NCBI RefSeq assembly: GCF_004364325.1
Contig: NZ_SOCP01000001.1
Span: forward strand, 558,001 to 622,000
Length of the DNA stretch: 64,000 nt
Source of the DNA: Actinophytocola oryzae
Lineage (GTDB): Bacteria; Actinomycetota; Actinomycetes; Mycobacteriales; Pseudonocardiaceae
Direction: 5' to 3'
Positions 38,296-47,525 of the stretch are shown here, one piece after another. The translations under genes and the position numbers were made by a program. The notes beneath the pieces are model-generated. The model did not search any database. It was not told where the DNA came from and saw only the letters and a program-made list of their open reading frames with translations. The stretch's first letter is position 1, and each line of letters opens with the position of its first letter.

Positions 38296-38875
38296 CCCGA
38301 CCACGGAAGTCACCGCGGCCGCGGTCAAGGTCCTGATCGCCGGGGGTTTCGGCGTCGGCAAGACGACCATGGTCGGCGCGGTGAGCGAGGTGGCCCCCCT
38401 GCGCACGGAGGAGGTGCTCAGCGAGCGGAGCGAGGGTGTCGACGACCTGTCCGGCGTGGAGGAGAAGACGACCACGACGGTCGCGCTGGACTTCGGCCGC
38501 ATCACCGTCAGCCCGGACGTCATCCTCTACATCTTCGGCACGCCCGGCCAGGACCGCTTCTGGTTCCTGTGGGACGAGCTCGCCAAGGGCGCCCTGGGGG
38601 CGATCGTCCTGGCCGACACGCGGCGGCTGACCAACTCCTTCGCCGCGGTCGACTTCTTCGAGAGCCGGGGCATCGACTTCGTGGTGGCGGTCAACTGCTT
38701 CGACGGCGCCCCGGTCCACACGATCGAGGAGGTCCAGGAGGCCCTCGACCTCGACCCGGCCATCCCCGTGCGCCTGTGCGACGTCCGTGACCGCGAGTCG
38801 GCCAAGGCCGTGCTCCTGACGCTCCTCGAGCACCTCGTCCGCCAGGCCCGCGCCCAGCTCGGCGTCACGGCCTGA
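38276..38875 (+). CDS. cvnD: Small GTP-binding protein CvnD
   Basis: 199 residues, Ras-like. G1 GGFGVGKTT at ~23-31; a switch Thr-rich stretch KTTTTVALDFGRI; a G3-like FGTPGQDRFWF in place of DxxG; and NCFDGA at the G4 place in place of NKxD. These changes are typical for the Cvn/MglA-like group. ATG at 38276 lies inside cvnC; GTG at 38279 is an alternative. It is the output switch of the conservon. Confidence 0.93.
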   Translation: MVSGNSDPTTEVTAAAVKVLIAGGFGVGKTTMVGAVSEVAPLRTEEVLSERSEGVDDLSGVEEKTTTTVALDFGRITVSPDVILYIFGTPGQDRFWFLWDELAKGALGAIVLADTRRLTNSFAAVDFFESRGIDFVVAVNCFDGAPVHTIEEVQEALDLDPAIPVRLCDVRDRESAKAVLLTLLEHLVRQARAQLGVTA

Positions 38876-38879
38876 CGCG

Positions 38880-39287
38880 TCAGGGACAGGACTCGTCGAC
38901 CTTCACGACCCCGAAGTCGATCTTGGAGGTGACGGTCAGGGCCGTGCCCGGTGGGACGTTCTGGTCGCACACCTGCCAGTTCGCGTCGAGGACCTGGTTG
39001 CGGCCCTCGCCGGTGAGGTCGTGGGAGTCGGTGAAGTAGACCGCGCCGCCGGTGAGCTGCTGGATCTGGTCCTGCGCGTCCTGCAGGACCGCGCCGACGA
39101 GGTTCGGCATGGTCCACTGGTCCTGCGCGGGCTCCTCGCCCGTCGGCGCGCCCGGCTGGGTCGACGCGGGGGGAGCGGGCGGTGCCGGTGCCTGGCTGGA
39201 CTCCTGGCCGGGCGGGGAAATGCCGTCGCAGCCCGCCGTCGCCGTCAGCACGGCGACGGCGCAGACGATCGTGGCGATGGTCCGCAC
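38880..39287 (-). CDS. Secreted lipoprotein with PASTA-like domain
   Basis: 135 residues from a GTG with AAGGAGG upstream. A lipobox TATAGC gives lipidated Cys20. A Pro/Ala-rich linker leads to a single PASTA-like domain: TMPNLVGAVLQDAQDQIQQL, then VLDANWQVCDQNVPPGTALT. PASTA units bind peptidoglycan stems or beta-lactams. Small PASTA lipoproteins are common in actinomycetes. It is convergent with cvnD, 4 bp apart. Confidence 0.82.
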   Translation of the reverse strand: MRTIATIVCAVAVLTATAGCDGISPPGQESSQAPAPPAPPASTQPGAPTGEEPAQDQWTMPNLVGAVLQDAQDQIQQLTGGAVYFTDSHDLTGEGRNQVLDANWQVCDQNVPPGTALTVTSKIDFGVVKVDESCP

Positions 39288-39540
39288 ACGTACCTCCTTC
39301 GGTCACCGCGCCCATCGGAATTGCCCGCGGACCCGTTGCCGGAATCCGCGGACGTCACCCGTTCGAGCATAGCCGCCGGGCGCGGACATATATCGATTCA
39401 ATGCCTCTGAACAGCGGCGATGGGCCGAACGGGTACGGCTTTGTTCAACCGCCGGCCCCCGGTTAACGGCGGTTTGTACCTTCGCGACGCCCCCTCACGT
39501 GGGTCATGTTCCATGACCAGTGAGAGGAGGAGTGCTTGCC

Positions 39541-42500
39541 ATGGACAGTATTCGATGGCAGAGACGCTTCGGTTCCGGTGGTATTTCCGCGGCATTGGTC
39601 GCGTCCTCGGTCGCCGTCGTCGTTTTCGGGGCGACCGGCACAACGGCCGCCGCCGATCCCGGTACACCGGGGTCTCCGCAGGCGCCGGTCGTGGTTTATA
39701 CCGAGGATTTCGAGAACGGCACGGGTAATACCGGTGTCCGGGTCACCGACTACACCGGGGCGCCGCCGGTGAACGCCACCTACCAGGCCGACCCGGCGTG
39801 GCTCGCGAACTGCGACGGCTGGGTGCTCAACGCGGCGGCGCCGGACCCGGCCGGTTCCGGCTGCAACGGCCGCTGGTTCAGCCTCCAGGGCATGGCCGCG
39901 ACGCTCGGCGCCTACGCCGGCAACGGCCAGGGCAACCACGCACTCGGCGAGGAGTCCGCGTTCGTGCCGGTCGGCGCCGACAAGGTGGTGGTCGAGACCG
40001 CGTCGCCCATTCCCCTCAGCGGCACCAGCCGGTTCCTGACGTTCTCGGTGGACGTCACCGAGGTCGGCTGTGCGGGCGCGCACTCGCTGCTGAAGTTCTA
40101 CCTGATGGACGGCGCCACGGCGATCCCGACGTTCAGCTCGCCGATCGAGGCCTGCGTGAACCCGCCGCAGACGATCGACGGCGTCCCCGTCGGCACCTAC
40201 ACGAGCAACGGTCCGGTGCTGTTCGCGGGCTCCGCCATGGGGTTGCGGCTGGTGAACGGGCAGGGCGCCTTCGCGGGCAACGACTTCTCCATCGACAACA
40301 TCCGCGTCCTCGACGTGACACCGCAGCTGGACCGGACGTTCGGTCCGACCACGGTGCCCCAGGGCGGCGCGACGACACTGACCTACACCCTCACCAACAC
40401 CGACGAGCTGGCGGTCAAGAACGGCTGGTCGTTCACCGACGCCATGCCTGCCGGGCTCTCCGTGGTCCCCGGCTCGGCGAGCACGAACTGCTCCGGCGGC
40501 TCCGTCTCGGCCACGGCGGGCACGGTCAGCGTCGCGGGCAACCTCGCGGCGGGCCAGACATCGTGCTCCGCCACCGTCTCGGTGACAGCAGGCGCACCCG
40601 GCACCTACCAGAGCTGCGGCGCGAACGTGACCGCGGTGACCGGCGTATCCCGGCCGGGCTGCGCGACCGTGACCTTCAACGCCGCGCCGTCTGCCGACGC
40701 GGGCGGCCCGTACTCCGGGCAGGAGGGCGCCCCGGTCGCCATCGCGGGCGCGGTGTCCGATGCGGACGGTCCCAACACGACGGTCAGCTGGACGGTCGTC
40801 CCCGGCGCAGGGGTCGACGCGGGGGCCACCTGTGTGGTCGACGATCCCGCCGACCCGACCACGTCCGTGCGGTGCACCGACGACGGCGCGTACACCCTGA
40901 CCCTCACCGCGTCCGACGGGCTCAACCCGCCGGTCGCGGTGAGTACCACGCTGACCCTGTTCAACCAGGCGCCGACGGTCGAGATCACCGCACCGGACAG
41001 CGGGATCACCGTGGCAGCGGGGTCCACAGTGGATATCACGGCCGACTTCGCCGACCCCGGCGCGAACGACACGCACACCTGCACGGTCGACTTCGACGAC
41101 GGTTCCCCGGTAGCGAACGGCACGATCGGCGCGGGCACCTGCGCGGCGAGCCACGGCTTCACCGTGCCCGGTGCGCACAACGTGCTGGTGACGGTGTTCG
41201 ACGACGACGGCGCCTCGGCGACGGACGTGGTCACCGTGAACGTCGACGCCCCGCCCGCCGTCGAGCCCGGCGGCCCGTACAGCGGCACGGAAGGCGGCGC
41301 GATCGGGCTCACGGGCGTGGTGACCGACACCGCGCAGGACCTGACCCACACGTGGGCGATCACGCCGGCCTCGGGGGTGGACGCGGGAGCGACCTGTGCG
41401 ATCGCCGACGCCGACGCGCTGGCGACCACGCTCACCTGCACCGACGACGGCACGTACACGCTGACGCTGACCGCCGACGACGGGCTGAACGAGCCGGTGA
41501 CGGCGAGCACGGCGGTGACCGTGGCGAACGCGGTGCCGGTGGTCACGATCACCGCGCCGGACAACGGAGTCGTCGTACCCGCCGGGTCCACGGTGGACGT
41601 CAGCGCCGACCTCGCCGACGCGGGAGCCAACGACACCCACACGTGCGCGGTCGACTTCGGCGACGCCAACCCCGTGGCGAACGGCACCCTCGACGGTGAC
41701 ACCTGCGTGGCGAGCCACGTGTTCACCGCGTCCGGCACGCACACGGTCACCGTGACCGTCACCGACGACGACGGCGGCGCGGGCACCGACACCGTGCAGG
41801 TCGTCGTCAACTCGGCGCCGGTCGTGGACGCGGGCGGTCCGTACTCCGGGCAGGAGGGCACCCCGATCGCCATCGCGGGCGAGGTCACCGACCCGGACGG
41901 CCCGAACCTGGCCCACACCTGGCAGGTCACGCCGGGCGGGGACATCGACGCGGGCGCGACCTGCGACCTAGCCGACGCCGGCGCGGTGGCCACCACGGTG
42001 ACCTGCACCGACGACGGCACGTACACCCTGACCCTGACCGGCGACGACGGCCTGAACGACCCGGTCGCGGTGACCACGACGCTCACCCTGTTCAACCAGG
42101 CGCCGGCGGTCGAGATCACCACACCGCCCGACGGGGTCGTGGTCGCACTCGGCGCGGTCGTGCCGCTCACCGCGCCCTTCGCCGACCCCGGCGCGAACGA
42201 CACGCACACGTGCACGGTCGACTTCGACGACGGCACCCCGGTCGTCGACGGCGCGGTCGACGACGACACGTGCACGGCGAGCCACGGCTTCACCGTGCCC
42301 GGCACGCACAACGTGCTGGTGACCGTGTTCGACGACGACGGCGCCTCGGCGACCGACGTCGTGGCCGTGGTGGTCAACGCCCCGCCGGTGGTGGACGCGG
42401 GTGGCCCGTACTCCGGACAGGAGGGCGCCGCGATCGCCGTCACGGGTGAGGTCACCGACCCGGACGGGCCCGACCTGACCACGACGTGGACGGTCGAGCC

Positions 42501-43410
42501 GGGCGCTGGTGTCGACGGGGGGACGACGTGTGCCGTCGGCGACACCGTGACCACCACGGTGACGTGCACGGACAACGGCACGTTCACGCTGCGGCTGACC
42601 GCCGACGACGGCGTCAACGCACCGGTGACGGCGACGGCCACCCTGACCGTGGCCAACGTGGCGCCGGTCGTCACGATCACCGCACCGGCGGAAGGCGCGT
42701 TGTTCGAGCGCGGCGACGAGGTCGCGGTGACGGCGCAGTACACCGACGCGGGTGCGAACGACACGCACACGTGCGCGGTGGACTTCGGTGACGGCACCGC
42801 GCCCGTGGCAGGCACGGTCGCGGGCGGGACCTGCGCCGCCGCGCACGCTTTCACCGTGCTCGGCCCGCACACGATCACCGTGACCGTCACCGACGACGAC
42901 GGTGGCGCGGGCACCGACACCGTCCAGGTGGTCGTCTTCGTGACGGGCGAGGCGTGGGCGGTGGGCGCGGGCGGCCCGGTGACCATCGCCAAGACCCCGC
43001 ACGCGGTCTGCCCGCCGGACGCCACGCTGACGCAGGTCGGCCTGAACGTCCCGGCGGTGGTGAACCTGGGCACGCTGAACGCGGCGTGCACGGTGTCGCC
43101 GACCACGGGTGTCACGCGGGCGACCGCCTCGGTGGCGAACGCGAGCCTGCTGGGCGGCGTCATCTCGATCAGCACGATCGAGAGCACCTGCCTCGCCGGC
43201 CCGACCGGCCTGACGGGCTCGTCGGAGGTGGGCACGATCAACGGCAAGCCCATCGGCGGCGGCAGCGGCTCGATCACGATCCCGCTGGTGGCGACCGTCT
43301 ACTACAACCAGACGGTGACCACGCCGACCGGTGAGCTGTTCCAGTACGCGATCCGCGTCAGGACGCTGCTGGGCCAGGAGATCATCCTGGCGGGCTGCCG
43401 AGTCGGCTGA
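39541..43410 (+). CDS. Large secreted PKD-repeat cell-surface protein
   Basis: 1,289 residues. Signal peptide ends near TTAAADPG. An N-terminal ~210-residue region has a jelly-roll look (YTEDFENGTGNTGVRVTDYT). A DUF11-type domain follows (TLTYTLTNTDELAVKNGWSF). Then come four tandem ~188-residue units, each made of two PKD/Ig-like folds. The last ~150 residues resemble the choice-of-anchor P module (GEAWAVGAGGPV and QYAIRVRTLLGQEI). It is probably exported and tethered or released at the surface, with adhesive or spacer roles. ATG at 39541 is used, with GAGGAGG upstream. Confidence 0.85.
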   Translation: MDSIRWQRRFGSGGISAALVASSVAVVVFGATGTTAAADPGTPGSPQAPVVVYTEDFENGTGNTGVRVTDYTGAPPVNATYQADPAWLANCDGWVLNAAAPDPAGSGCNGRWFSLQGMAATLGAYAGNGQGNHALGEESAFVPVGADKVVVETASPIPLSGTSRFLTFSVDVTEVGCAGAHSLLKFYLMDGATAIPTFSSPIEACVNPPQTIDGVPVGTYTSNGPVLFAGSAMGLRLVNGQGAFAGNDFSIDNIRVLDVTPQLDRTFGPTTVPQGGATTLTYTLTNTDELAVKNGWSFTDAMPAGLSVVPGSASTNCSGGSVSATAGTVSVAGNLAAGQTSCSATVSVTAGAPGTYQSCGANVTAVTGVSRPGCATVTFNAAPSADAGGPYSGQEGAPVAIAGAVSDADGPNTTVSWTVVPGAGVDAGATCVVDDPADPTTSVRCTDDGAYTLTLTASDGLNPPVAVSTTLTLFNQAPTVEITAPDSGITVAAGSTVDITADFADPGANDTHTCTVDFDDGSPVANGTIGAGTCAASHGFTVPGAHNVLVTVFDDDGASATDVVTVNVDAPPAVEPGGPYSGTEGGAIGLTGVVTDTAQDLTHTWAITPASGVDAGATCAIADADALATTLTCTDDGTYTLTLTADDGLNEPVTASTAVTVANAVPVVTITAPDNGVVVPAGSTVDVSADLADAGANDTHTCAVDFGDANPVANGTLDGDTCVASHVFTASGTHTVTVTVTDDDGGAGTDTVQVVVNSAPVVDAGGPYSGQEGTPIAIAGEVTDPDGPNLAHTWQVTPGGDIDAGATCDLADAGAVATTVTCTDDGTYTLTLTGDDGLNDPVAVTTTLTLFNQAPAVEITTPPDGVVVALGAVVPLTAPFADPGANDTHTCTVDFDDGTPVVDGAVDDDTCTASHGFTVPGTHNVLVTVFDDDGASATDVVAVVVNAPPVVDAGGPYSGQEGAAIAVTGEVTDPDGPDLTTTWTVEPGAGVDGGTTCAVGDTVTTTVTCTDNGTFTLRLTADDGVNAPVTATATLTVANVAPVVTITAPAEGALFERGDEVAVTAQYTDAGANDTHTCAVDFGDGTAPVAGTVAGGTCAAAHAFTVLGPHTITVTVTDDDGGAGTDTVQVVVFVTGEAWAVGAGGPVTIAKTPHAVCPPDATLTQVGLNVPAVVNLGTLNAACTVSPTTGVTRATASVANASLLGGVISISTIESTCLAGPTGLTGSSEVGTINGKPIGGGSGSITIPLVATVYYNQTVTTPTGELFQYAIRVRTLLGQEIILAGCRVG
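40702..42960 (+). repeat. Four tandem ~565-bp units inside the PKD gene
   Basis: Units begin at about 40702, 41269, 41833 and 42400, so the period is 564-567 bp (188-189 codons). Each opens with GGPYSG(Q/T)EG, and its second half carries ANDTHTC(T/A)VDF. Some stretches, such as the 3' halves near 41140 and 42280, are nearly identical at DNA level. Confidence 0.85.
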
Positions 43411-43413
43411 GCG

Positions 43414-43460
43414 CACGAAAAGCCGGGGGTGGCCGCCTTGGCCATCCCCGGCTTCTCGTG
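43414..43460. terminator. Long bidirectional hairpin between PKD and peptidase genes
   Basis: 43414-43434 pairs with 43440-43460 around the loop GCCTT; the core GCCGGGGGTGGCC / GGCCATCCCCGGC has one wobble and the outer stem one mismatch. It lies 3 nt after one stop and 3 nt from the other, between convergent genes. Confidence 0.8.
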
Positions 43461-43463
43461 TCG

Positions 43464-46400
43464 CTACCTGATCCGGTAGCTGTACGGCAGGACCGAGATC
43501 ACCTCGCCGGTGCCGTAGAACGGCAGCGCGGTCACGCCGGTCGGGAGCACCGGCACGGTCACCAGGTTGAGGTGGCCCTCGATGCTGTCGCCCCGGTGCC
43601 CGGCCGGGGTGATCGTCACCTGGATGGTGGCGGTCTGACCCGGCTGGATGACCGTCGGGGTGCCGCCGACGCCGTTCGGGTCGACGGACAGGTCGAACGG
43701 GTCACCCGTCGACGACGTCACCGAGGCGTCGAAGCCCGCGGTGCGCATCGACGGGGTGTAGGTCCCCTGACCCGGCTGGGCGCCCTCGTCGCCGAACGGA
43801 CCGATCTCCTGCAGCGAGCTGAACCAGATGCCCTTGCTGACATAGCCGTCCCGCTCGCCGACGGTCGCCACCGAGGTGGTCGCGCCGTGCTGTGCGGCCT
43901 TCAGGTCACCGAACAGGTCGAAGCCCGCCGCGGAACCCTGCAGCTCGAGCTGCGCGGGCAGCGACGAGGTCGCCGACACCGTGAGGCGGCTCGTGTCCGG
44001 CGGCGTCAGGTACACCGGCGCCGTGCTCGGGTCCTCGGGGAGGTCCACGACGTTGCTGCCCTGGATCGCGACCGGGGTCAGCGTCTGCTCGCGGTTGGTC
44101 CGAGGGTCGACGCCGACCGCGATCGGCTCGACACCCGTGTTGCGCACGGCCACCGGCACGGTCACCGCGTGCCCGGCCGTCAGCCTGTCACCGGACGGGA
44201 GGCCGTTCGCCCGCACGGACAGCTGGTCGAAGCCGACCGTGCCGTGGAACGGCTGCTCGATCTCCTGTCCTGTCACGGGGTTCTGCACGACCAGCACCAG
44301 GTGCCACCGACCCGCGAGCGGCTTCGCGTCGTAGGTCTGCACCGTGCCGCCCTGCGACACCGTGGTCGGCGTGCGGAGCGACAGGTTGCTGTTCACGTCG
44401 GCCAGCTCGCCGTTCGGGTCGACGAGCACGATGTCCACGAGCGAACCCGGGTCGGAGAGCGTGAGCCCGATGTCCAGGTCCTTCTTGCCGCGTGGCACGT
44501 CGAACTCGTAGCTGAACGTCTGGGCGGGGGACACCGCGCGGGCGTTGCCGCCGGTGATCGTGCCGCTGAACCGGCCAGGGGTCGGGATGAGGCTGCGCAC
44601 CACGGCGGACACCGTCGCGTGCTGGCCCTCGGACGTGCCGAACGTGAGCGAGTAGTCGGCGTCGCCACCCGCGTCCGGCGTCCTCAGGCTGAAGCTCACC
44701 GACTTCGTCTCGCCGGCACCCAGCCGGACCGACGGGGTGACGTGCCCGTACGGCGCCGCCCGCTGCGTGCTCGTGTCCAGGATGATCGGGCCGCTGTACC
44801 CGGTCGGCCCGGCCAGCGAGTACAGGACCGCGGTCCACGTGCCCGCCTTCGGCGAGCGGACGTCGACGTTGGCGTAGTTCGCCGTCGCCGCGCCGCCCTG
44901 CGGGCGGCTGTTCGCGACGAACGTGCCGTCCGGCGCCAGCAGCGTCAGCCGCACCACCGCCGGGTTGCCCTGCCAGGCCATCCTCGCGAACAGCCGGTCG
45001 GCGCCGCCGGGCACACTGAAGCTGACCTTCTCCGCGACCCAGGTCTGGCCGTTGTAGTAGGTGAACGGCGGCAGCGTGTTCGAGTCGAACGGCACGGTCT
45101 GGCGGTGCGCCGACTGCTGGACGAACGTGCGGGCGCCGGTGTCGACGGTGACCGCGTGGTTGCCCGTGTTCGTCACCTTCACCGAGCCGGACTTGGTGCT
45201 GCCCGGCGCGCCCTCGAGGGTGACCTGGTCGGTCGAGAGCACGATGTTCGAGCCGATCCCCGCGGCGACCTCGACGGCGGCACGCGCGTCGAGCAGCCCG
45301 GCGCCCTGCTCGTCGGCGGGCAGGCCGATGTCGCGGGCGGTGCTGGTGAGGATCTGCTTGATCAGCGCGGGCGACGGCGACTTGCCGTGGTGGCTGCCCC
45401 GGTAGGCCTGGATGACCAGCGCGGCGGTGGCCGCGGTCAGCGGCGCGGACTCGCTGGTGCCGCCGAAGGACTCGAGGTCCGTCGGCTCCGGCGGTGACCT
45501 GAAGTTGACGCACTCCGCGTAGGCGGGCGAGCAGTCCGCCCAGTTGCCCTCACCCGGCGCGACGAGGTCGATCGTCCTGCCGTCCATGGTGATCCCGGAG
45601 GACGACAGCGCGGAGATGTTGTCGCTCACCCACTTGCCGTTGGAGAACGGGAACGCGGCGTACGCGGTCTGCGCGTAGAGCCGGTTGTCCGTGGTCGCGC
45701 CGGCGGAGATCACGAGCGAGTCGGTGGCGGGGCTGCCGATGGTGGAGGTGATGCCCGCGTCGCCGGTGGAGCAGACGACGGCCACGCCGGCCTTGACGGC
45801 CTGGTCGTTGAACGCCTGGAACAGCTCGCGGGAGCTGCGGTCCGGGTACTCGTTCAGGCCGAGCGACTCGTTGATCACGTCGACGTGCGCGACGGTCACC
45901 GCGTAGTCGATGGCCTGCAGCACGGCGGAGTTCGTCGCCGTCGAGCCGAACACGTTTAGGCCGACCAGGCTCGCGCCCGGCGCGACGCCCTTGACCACGA
46001 TGTTGCAGCCCGCCGGCAGCGGGTGCGCCTGGTTCACGAACTGCGACAGGTCGTGCACCACGACGCCCTGCGCCGCGATCGAGGACGCGTCACCGAAGGC
46101 CTCGGCGCCGCTGTCGGTCGTGTTCGGGCCGTCCCCGGAGAAGTCCTTGAAGTCGGTGAACACGTGCGACCCGTCCGGCCGGATGAAGTCGGCGTAGTTC
46201 GGGTCCATGTTGTCGGCGAGGAAGGCGACCTTCACGCCGTGGCCGTCGGCGAGGTCCGCCGCGCTCTTGGACCCGTCGGTGCTCGCCGCGCGGATCGAGG
46301 TCAGCGCCTCGGGCTCCAGCAGCGGGTGCGCGGGGTCGGTCGGGCAGATCTGGCCCTGGGCGGCCGAGCCGGGTGTCGGCTGCTGTGCCGGGGCACCCGA

Positions 46401-46805
46401 GACCGGTGCCGTGGGGGTGGTGGTCTCGGGCAGTGTGACCTCGCGGTCGGGCAGCACCGAGGCGACGGCCGAGTCCTGCGCCAGCGCGGCGGCCTGGTCG
46501 GCGGTCACGGTCGCGGCGAACGCGTTGCCGAGGGTGAAGTGCTTGACCCTGGTCGGCTTCGCACCGGCGAGCCTGCCGAGCACGGTGTCCTGCGCGCTCG
46601 TCGCACGGTCGCGGCGGGTGTTCGAGTCGCCCTTGGACGCCGGGGCGCTCGGTAACTGGTCCTTCAGCAGCACGATGACCGACTGCGGCCCCGAGTCGTC
46701 GGTCGGCGGCGCCGCGCCGGCCGGTGGGCCCGCCGCGACCGCGAGCGCGGTCGAGGTGGCCACCGCGACGGCGATGGCGCATGAGTATCGGAAAGAACGC
46801 CGCAT
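43464..46805 (-). CDS. Large secreted S8-like serine peptidase with altered His motif
   Basis: 1,113 residues. Signal peptide ends near PAGAAPP; an I9-like propeptide region follows (QSVIVLLKDQLP, ~41-125). In the peptidase domain (~190-510) the Ser is present as GGTSESAP (Ser451), the Asp as FLADNMDP (Asp198 or 201) and the oxyanion region as INESLG. The usual HGTHVAG is replaced by FGDASSIAAQG with Asp239. The C-terminal ~600 residues are beta-rich Fn3-like domains. It may be an acid-type or inactive variant. ATG at 46805 with GGAG upstream is preferred over the longer frame to 47129. Confidence 0.8.
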   Translation of the reverse strand: MRRSFRYSCAIAVAVATSTALAVAAGPPAGAAPPTDDSGPQSVIVLLKDQLPSAPASKGDSNTRRDRATSAQDTVLGRLAGAKPTRVKHFTLGNAFAATVTADQAAALAQDSAVASVLPDREVTLPETTTPTAPVSGAPAQQPTPGSAAQGQICPTDPAHPLLEPEALTSIRAASTDGSKSAADLADGHGVKVAFLADNMDPNYADFIRPDGSHVFTDFKDFSGDGPNTTDSGAEAFGDASSIAAQGVVVHDLSQFVNQAHPLPAGCNIVVKGVAPGASLVGLNVFGSTATNSAVLQAIDYAVTVAHVDVINESLGLNEYPDRSSRELFQAFNDQAVKAGVAVVCSTGDAGITSTIGSPATDSLVISAGATTDNRLYAQTAYAAFPFSNGKWVSDNISALSSSGITMDGRTIDLVAPGEGNWADCSPAYAECVNFRSPPEPTDLESFGGTSESAPLTAATAALVIQAYRGSHHGKSPSPALIKQILTSTARDIGLPADEQGAGLLDARAAVEVAAGIGSNIVLSTDQVTLEGAPGSTKSGSVKVTNTGNHAVTVDTGARTFVQQSAHRQTVPFDSNTLPPFTYYNGQTWVAEKVSFSVPGGADRLFARMAWQGNPAVVRLTLLAPDGTFVANSRPQGGAATANYANVDVRSPKAGTWTAVLYSLAGPTGYSGPIILDTSTQRAAPYGHVTPSVRLGAGETKSVSFSLRTPDAGGDADYSLTFGTSEGQHATVSAVVRSLIPTPGRFSGTITGGNARAVSPAQTFSYEFDVPRGKKDLDIGLTLSDPGSLVDIVLVDPNGELADVNSNLSLRTPTTVSQGGTVQTYDAKPLAGRWHLVLVVQNPVTGQEIEQPFHGTVGFDQLSVRANGLPSGDRLTAGHAVTVPVAVRNTGVEPIAVGVDPRTNREQTLTPVAIQGSNVVDLPEDPSTAPVYLTPPDTSRLTVSATSSLPAQLELQGSAAGFDLFGDLKAAQHGATTSVATVGERDGYVSKGIWFSSLQEIGPFGDEGAQPGQGTYTPSMRTAGFDASVTSSTGDPFDLSVDPNGVGGTPTVIQPGQTATIQVTITPAGHRGDSIEGHLNLVTVPVLPTGVTALPFYGTGEVISVLPYSYRIR

Positions 46806-47076
46806 CTGCACTCCACAATTCCCACGGCTGGGTAAATTAAGGTAAATCCGCCCCGACGCAACGGCCCGCGCACGCGTGGCCCATTCCCTTTGTAACGGCG
46901 TGACTATCGCCAGTTGCGGCGGAATGCACAAGACCGCAGATGGCGGAAATCTGTCAGCTGTCTTACCCAAATGCGGCAACCAATACCCAACAAAGCCAAA
47001 CCGCGCCAACGGGAGCCCAGGGCGCAACCCGCCCGGGACGGGGCAAGAAGGGTGCCGGTGCCTTCGGGCAAGAGGA

Positions 47077-47380
47077 TGTGAGACTGCTCGCCGACTACCC
47101 GGCGCCGCCGAGGACGCAGGCCGCGGCACTGCGCCTCATCGCGGAGGTCGACGGCGTCGAGCACGTCGGCCCGGTCACGGACCCGCTCGGCCGCGAGGGC
47201 ACCGCCGTCAGGTTCACCTCCGGGGACGGCGAGTCCCGCCTGACCACGGAGCTCGTCTTGGCCGCAGACGGCACGCTGCTCACGGTCCGGGGGTCGGGGT
47301 TGAAGAACTACTACAGCGCGGTGCTGTCCAGCGGCTGGACCGACGAGACGCCGCACGCCCCGTCGGCGGAGGTGCCGTGA
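47077..47380 (+). pseudogene. C-terminal remnant of a CU044_5270-family protein
   Basis: About 100 codons match the end of CU044_5270-type membrane proteins, which usually follow sigma factor genes: LLADYPAPPRTQAAALRLIA, GPVTDPLGREGTAVRF and LLTVRGSGLKNYYS. The N-terminal two-thirds and any partner sigma gene are missing. GTG 47077 is the first start; the frame extends back to 46940 with sequence that does not look coding. Best read as a decayed fragment. The TGA lies 146 bp before the formate dehydrogenase start. Confidence 0.6.
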
Positions 47381-47525
47381 GAACCCCGCGTGCCTGCCGC
47401 GTGAGCGCGCCGCCGGCCGGTTCCTGGGGGTGCCTGCCTGCGGCACCGCGCCCGACTGGTGGTTTCGGCGGGAGTGGAGCAGGGTAGATCACGGGCGCGC
47501 GGTCGTCTTCGGCTGGAGGAGCTGC

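Noticed and set aside
40702..42960. CRISPR-like array suggested by regular repeats
   Set aside because: The period is about 565 bp, lies within one reading frame and encodes PKD-like domains. No CRISPR array was seen anywhere in the window.
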